Part shown: positions 5,565 through 7,744 of the stretch, in pieces
How the letters are laid out: every line of letters starts with the position of its first letter
Numbering within the stretch: the stretch's first letter is position 1
Source of the DNA: CAZGMJ01 sp964649005
GTDB taxonomy: Bacteria; Planctomycetota; Phycisphaerae; Sedimentisphaerales; Anaerobacaceae
Length of the DNA stretch: 7,744 nucleotides
Reading direction: 5' to 3'
Assembly (NCBI GenBank): GCA_964649005.1
Contig: CAZYMD010000218.1
Location: 1 to 7,744, forward strand
Translations under genes and position numbers: made by a program
Notes under the pieces: model-generated
Seen by the model: the letters and a program-made list of their open reading frames with translations, nothing else
Told to the model about the DNA's origin: nothing
Database searches by the model: none

Positions 5565-7744
5565 ATGAGTGAAGAGCTTTCCACAGTTTACGAGCCAAGG
5601 ACAATAGAAGAACGGGCAAAGGATGTCTGGCTGTCGGGCGGATATTTTCATCCGGATGCAAGCGACGGCGGGACGGAAAAGGCGTATACGATAGTGATCC
5701 CACCGCCTAATGTTACGGCGGCGCTTCACCTTGGTCATGCGCTGAACAATACTTTGCAGGACGTGATGATTCGGTTTCGGCGGATGCAGGGCTTCAAGAC
5801 GTTGTGGATGCCTGGGACCGACCACGCGGGGATAGCAACGCAGACGGTTGTGGATAAACGGCTTCGAGCCGAAGGCAAGCCTGCCCTGGTGGATTATAAA
5901 CAGATGCAGGAGAGAGGCGAAAACGGCCGGGAGCAATTTATTGAGAAGGTGCAGTCATGGAAGGATCAATACGAGGCTCGGATTATCCATCAATTGCAGG
6001 CGATGGGGTGCTCGTGCGACTGGGAGCGGGTGCGGTTTACGATGGATGATGTCTGCGCGAAGGCGGTTCGGACAAACTTCTTCAATCTGTTCAAGGATGG
6101 GCTGATATATCGCGGCAAGAGGCTGGTCAACTGGGACCCGGCTACGCAGACCGTTCTGGCGGATGATGAGGTCGAGCATGAGACCGTGCAGGGGCATTTT
6201 TGGTATTTGAAGTATCCGCTCGTGACGCCTGTTACGATTGATGGCAAAAAGATCGAGCATATCACAGTTGCCACGACGCGGCCGGAGACGATGCTGGGCG
6301 ATACTGCGGTCGCAATGAATCCGAGCGACCCAAGGGCTGCACAACTTAAAGACAAGAAGGTTCGTCTGCCAATAGTCGGGCGGATCATTCCGATTATTAC
6401 CGATGAGCATGTTGTATTGCCCGATCCGAACAGCGAGGATGAGAAGGCAAAGTTCTCAACGGGTTTCCTCAAAGTCACACCAGCCCACGATCCCGATGAC
6501 TGGCAGATCGGCCTCAGGCATGACCTGCCTGTAATCAATGTGATGGGGCCAGATGGATCTATCAGCGACAAGCATGGCTGGGAGGATGTGAGTGAGCCTG
6601 AAGCACAGAACCTTCTTGGTATGGACCGATTCGAGGCGCGAGAGGCCATAGTTGAATGGTTCCGCCAGGAAAAGCTGCTTGAAGATGTTCGCGATTACGT
6701 CCATGAGGTCGGGCACAGCTATCGAAGCCATGTCCCCATTGAGCCTTACCTTTCGGACCAATGGTACATTGCTGTCAAGAAACCCATCGAGCATTTACGA
6801 TTGACGATTGTCGATTGTCGATTTGAGACCGAAGAGCGTGATGGAGTAGCATATATTAAGGGGACGGATGTCCCGGTAAACTCATTAGCGGGGCTGGCGT
6901 TATCGCCGCTGCTGGACGGGCGATTGCGGTTTATCCCTGAACGATACGCCAAGACCTACCAAACATGGCTCGAAAACCTCCGCGACTGGCCCATCAGCCG
7001 ACAACTCTGGTGGGGACATAGGATACCGGTGTGGCGAATGGAACTCAGCACGAATTGTCCTGAGTTATCTTTATCTGATTGTACTAACACATCTCCAATA
7101 TTAGAAAAATCACTAAAGAAACTATTAGACTCCCTCGGACATGACGACATTGATTTTGTTGCTCAGAATTCTGAGACTGAGCATTCTGTTGGATATGTTT
7201 GTTTTAAGAATCAAAATGGAGATGACGTTCTTGATAAAGTTGGCAGATTTCTATCCCCTACCCTGAACAATCTTGAACCACATAAGGCTGGACAACCATA
7301 CCCTCGTGTTGAGCAAGTCGAAGGTTTGACCGGTGTGCCTGGACGTCTTGAGTCTTGTAATGAATTCCAGAAGTATATTCGCAAATGGAATAGGGATGAT
7401 GATGTCCTGGATACTTGGTTCTCATCGGCTTTGTGGCCTTTTAGTACGATGGGTTGGCCTGAAGAGACGGCGGAGTTGAAGACATTTTATCCGGGGGATG
7501 TGCTTTGTACGGCGCGGGAGATTATTACGTTGTGGGTCTCGCGGATGGTGATGATGGGGCAATATTGCCTTGGCGATATTCCTTTTAGCGATGTGTATAT
7601 CCATGCGATGATCCAGGATGGCCAGGGGCGCAAGATGTCCAAGAGCCTTGGCAACGGGATCGATCCGCTTGTGGCTATCGACAGCCATGGGGCGGACGCC
7701 ATGCGGTTTACCTTAGCGAGCATGACAACCGATACGCAGGATAT
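5565..7744 (+). CDS. valS: valyl-tRNA synthetase, 3' end outside window
   Basis: This class I synthetase attaches valine to tRNA-Val and edits mischarged threonine. The frame stays open for 726 complete codons to the edge; the anticodon-binding and C-terminal parts are missing. Seen: HIGH motif in PPPNVTAALHLGHALN (His55-Leu-Gly-His58), TDHAGIATQ, NWDPATQTVLADDEVEHE, the CP1 editing domain with TTRPETMLGD (237-246) and VTPAHDPDDW (Asp309), SDQWYIAV, RDWPISRQLWWGHRIPVW (to residue 490), DVLDTWFSSALWPF (614 on), TAREIITLWVSRM, and KMSKSLGN (690-697). HIGH to KMSKS spans about 635 residues against roughly 506 in E. coli. The excess lies in two places, about 34 residues after SDQWY and about 90 after WWGHRIPVW. 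The second is AT-rich. The start ATG has a modest AGGT Shine-Dalgarno with 5-nt spacing. The gene appears functional despite the insertions. Confidence 0.96.
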   Translation, partial: MSEELSTVYEPRTIEERAKDVWLSGGYFHPDASDGGTEKAYTIVIPPPNVTAALHLGHALNNTLQDVMIRFRRMQGFKTLWMPGTDHAGIATQTVVDKRLRAEGKPALVDYKQMQERGENGREQFIEKVQSWKDQYEARIIHQLQAMGCSCDWERVRFTMDDVCAKAVRTNFFNLFKDGLIYRGKRLVNWDPATQTVLADDEVEHETVQGHFWYLKYPLVTPVTIDGKKIEHITVATTRPETMLGDTAVAMNPSDPRAAQLKDKKVRLPIVGRIIPIITDEHVVLPDPNSEDEKAKFSTGFLKVTPAHDPDDWQIGLRHDLPVINVMGPDGSISDKHGWEDVSEPEAQNLLGMDRFEAREAIVEWFRQEKLLEDVRDYVHEVGHSYRSHVPIEPYLSDQWYIAVKKPIEHLRLTIVDCRFETEERDGVAYIKGTDVPVNSLAGLALSPLLDGRLRFIPERYAKTYQTWLENLRDWPISRQLWWGHRIPVWRMELSTNCPELSLSDCTNTSPILEKSLKKLLDSLGHDDIDFVAQNSETEHSVGYVCFKNQNGDDVLDKVGRFLSPTLNNLEPHKAGQPYPRVEQVEGLTGVPGRLESCNEFQKYIRKWNRDDDVLDTWFSSALWPFSTMGWPEETAELKTFYPGDVLCTAREIITLWVSRMVMMGQYCLGDIPFSDVYIHAMIQDGQGRKMSKSLGNGIDPLVAIDSHGADAMRFTLASMTTDTQD
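6797..6824 (+). repeat. tandem heptamer repeat inside valS
   Basis: Four consecutive 7-bp units: ACGATTG, ACGATTG, TCGATTG, TCGATTT. They are translated in frame as residues 411-420 (LRLTIVDCRF) between SDQWYIAVKKPIEH and KGTDVPVNSLAGL. Because 7 is not a multiple of 3, the units are read in shifting frames, so the peptide is not itself repetitive. On the - strand the array reads as CAATCGT/CAATCGA-type units, whose translation (QSTIVN) I recall from spurious repeat-derived proteins of intergenic repeats in various bacteria. Confidence 0.8.
7035..7394 (+). other. AT-rich lineage-specific insertion region in valS
   Basis: This covers codons 491-610, between WWGHRIPVW and DDDVLDTWF. About 120 residues stand where E. 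coli ValRS has about 30. By hand count 7061-7260 contains 69 G+C in 200 bases (about 35%), against 57 of 100 at 6001-6100. Codons change sharply to TTA, TCT, AAA, GAT, TGT. The reading frame stays open throughout, so this is coding sequence, not an inserted element with its own gene. Confidence 0.75.

Noticed and set aside
5955..6649. Overlapping long open frames on the - strand inside valS
   Set aside because: They mirror the CP1 editing domain coding sequence and have no start signals.
6746..6952. A - strand open frame containing QSTIVNRK
   Set aside because: Its only notable peptide comes from the heptamer repeat; the + strand ValRS frame is clearly the real one.
7035..7394. The AT-rich part of valS as an intein, intron or inserted element
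   Set aside because: The reading frame is continuous, there are no intein splice motifs (Cys/Ser start, HN end) or self-splicing features, and the length is far too short for an intein with those blocks.

Overview
The window reads as a chromosomal housekeeping stretch from a moderately GC-rich bacterium, most likely a planctomycete (Phycisphaerae-like). This rests on three things, judged from memory of the families because no search could be run: the coaE-rho neighbourhood, the short FYE-type QueF, and above all the valyl-tRNA synthetase, whose segment before KMSKS (TAREIITLWVSRM) and enlarged connective regions look like planctomycete ValRS. All complete genes lie on the + strand. No CRISPR array, rRNA, tRNA or phage module is visible.

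Layout. Bases 1-78 hold, on the - strand, part of an IS3-type transposase cut by the window edge and lacking its upstream half. A promoter (121-149) drives a two-gene unit: queF (179-544, queuosine pathway) and, 11 nt later, an unrecognised zinc-ribbon protein (556-1059). A second promoter (1175-1203) precedes a GT-B glycogen/starch-synthase-like glycosyltransferase, best started at ATG 1265 (1265-3031). A third promoter (3111-3139) lies almost directly against the GTG start of coaE (3148-3768, last step of CoA synthesis), implying a leaderless or nearly leaderless mRNA. A 175-nt gap with hairpins leads to rho (3945-5426, transcription termination factor), which has a long Lys-rich then acidic N-terminal extension. 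A strong intrinsic terminator (5500-5535) ends the rho transcript. valS starts at 5565 and runs open off the right edge (726 complete codons visible).

The genes do not form one pathway. They are core functions (tRNA modification, storage polysaccharide, cofactor synthesis, transcription termination, tRNA charging), mostly in separate transcription units. The three recognisable promoters are sigma70-like with exactly 17-bp spacers.

The most interesting points are: (a) a 7-bp tandem repeat (four WCGATT[GT] units) sitting in frame inside valS; (b) a roughly 35% GC insertion of about 90 residues in ValRS between WWGHRIPVW and DVLDTWF; (c) the apparently leaderless GTG-start coaE; (d) resemblance of the coaE -35/spacer to the valS repeat; (e) an inverted near-repeat covering the two divergent ATGAGTGARCG starts at the left end. 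I found no convincing evidence of a wholly new multi-gene system here.
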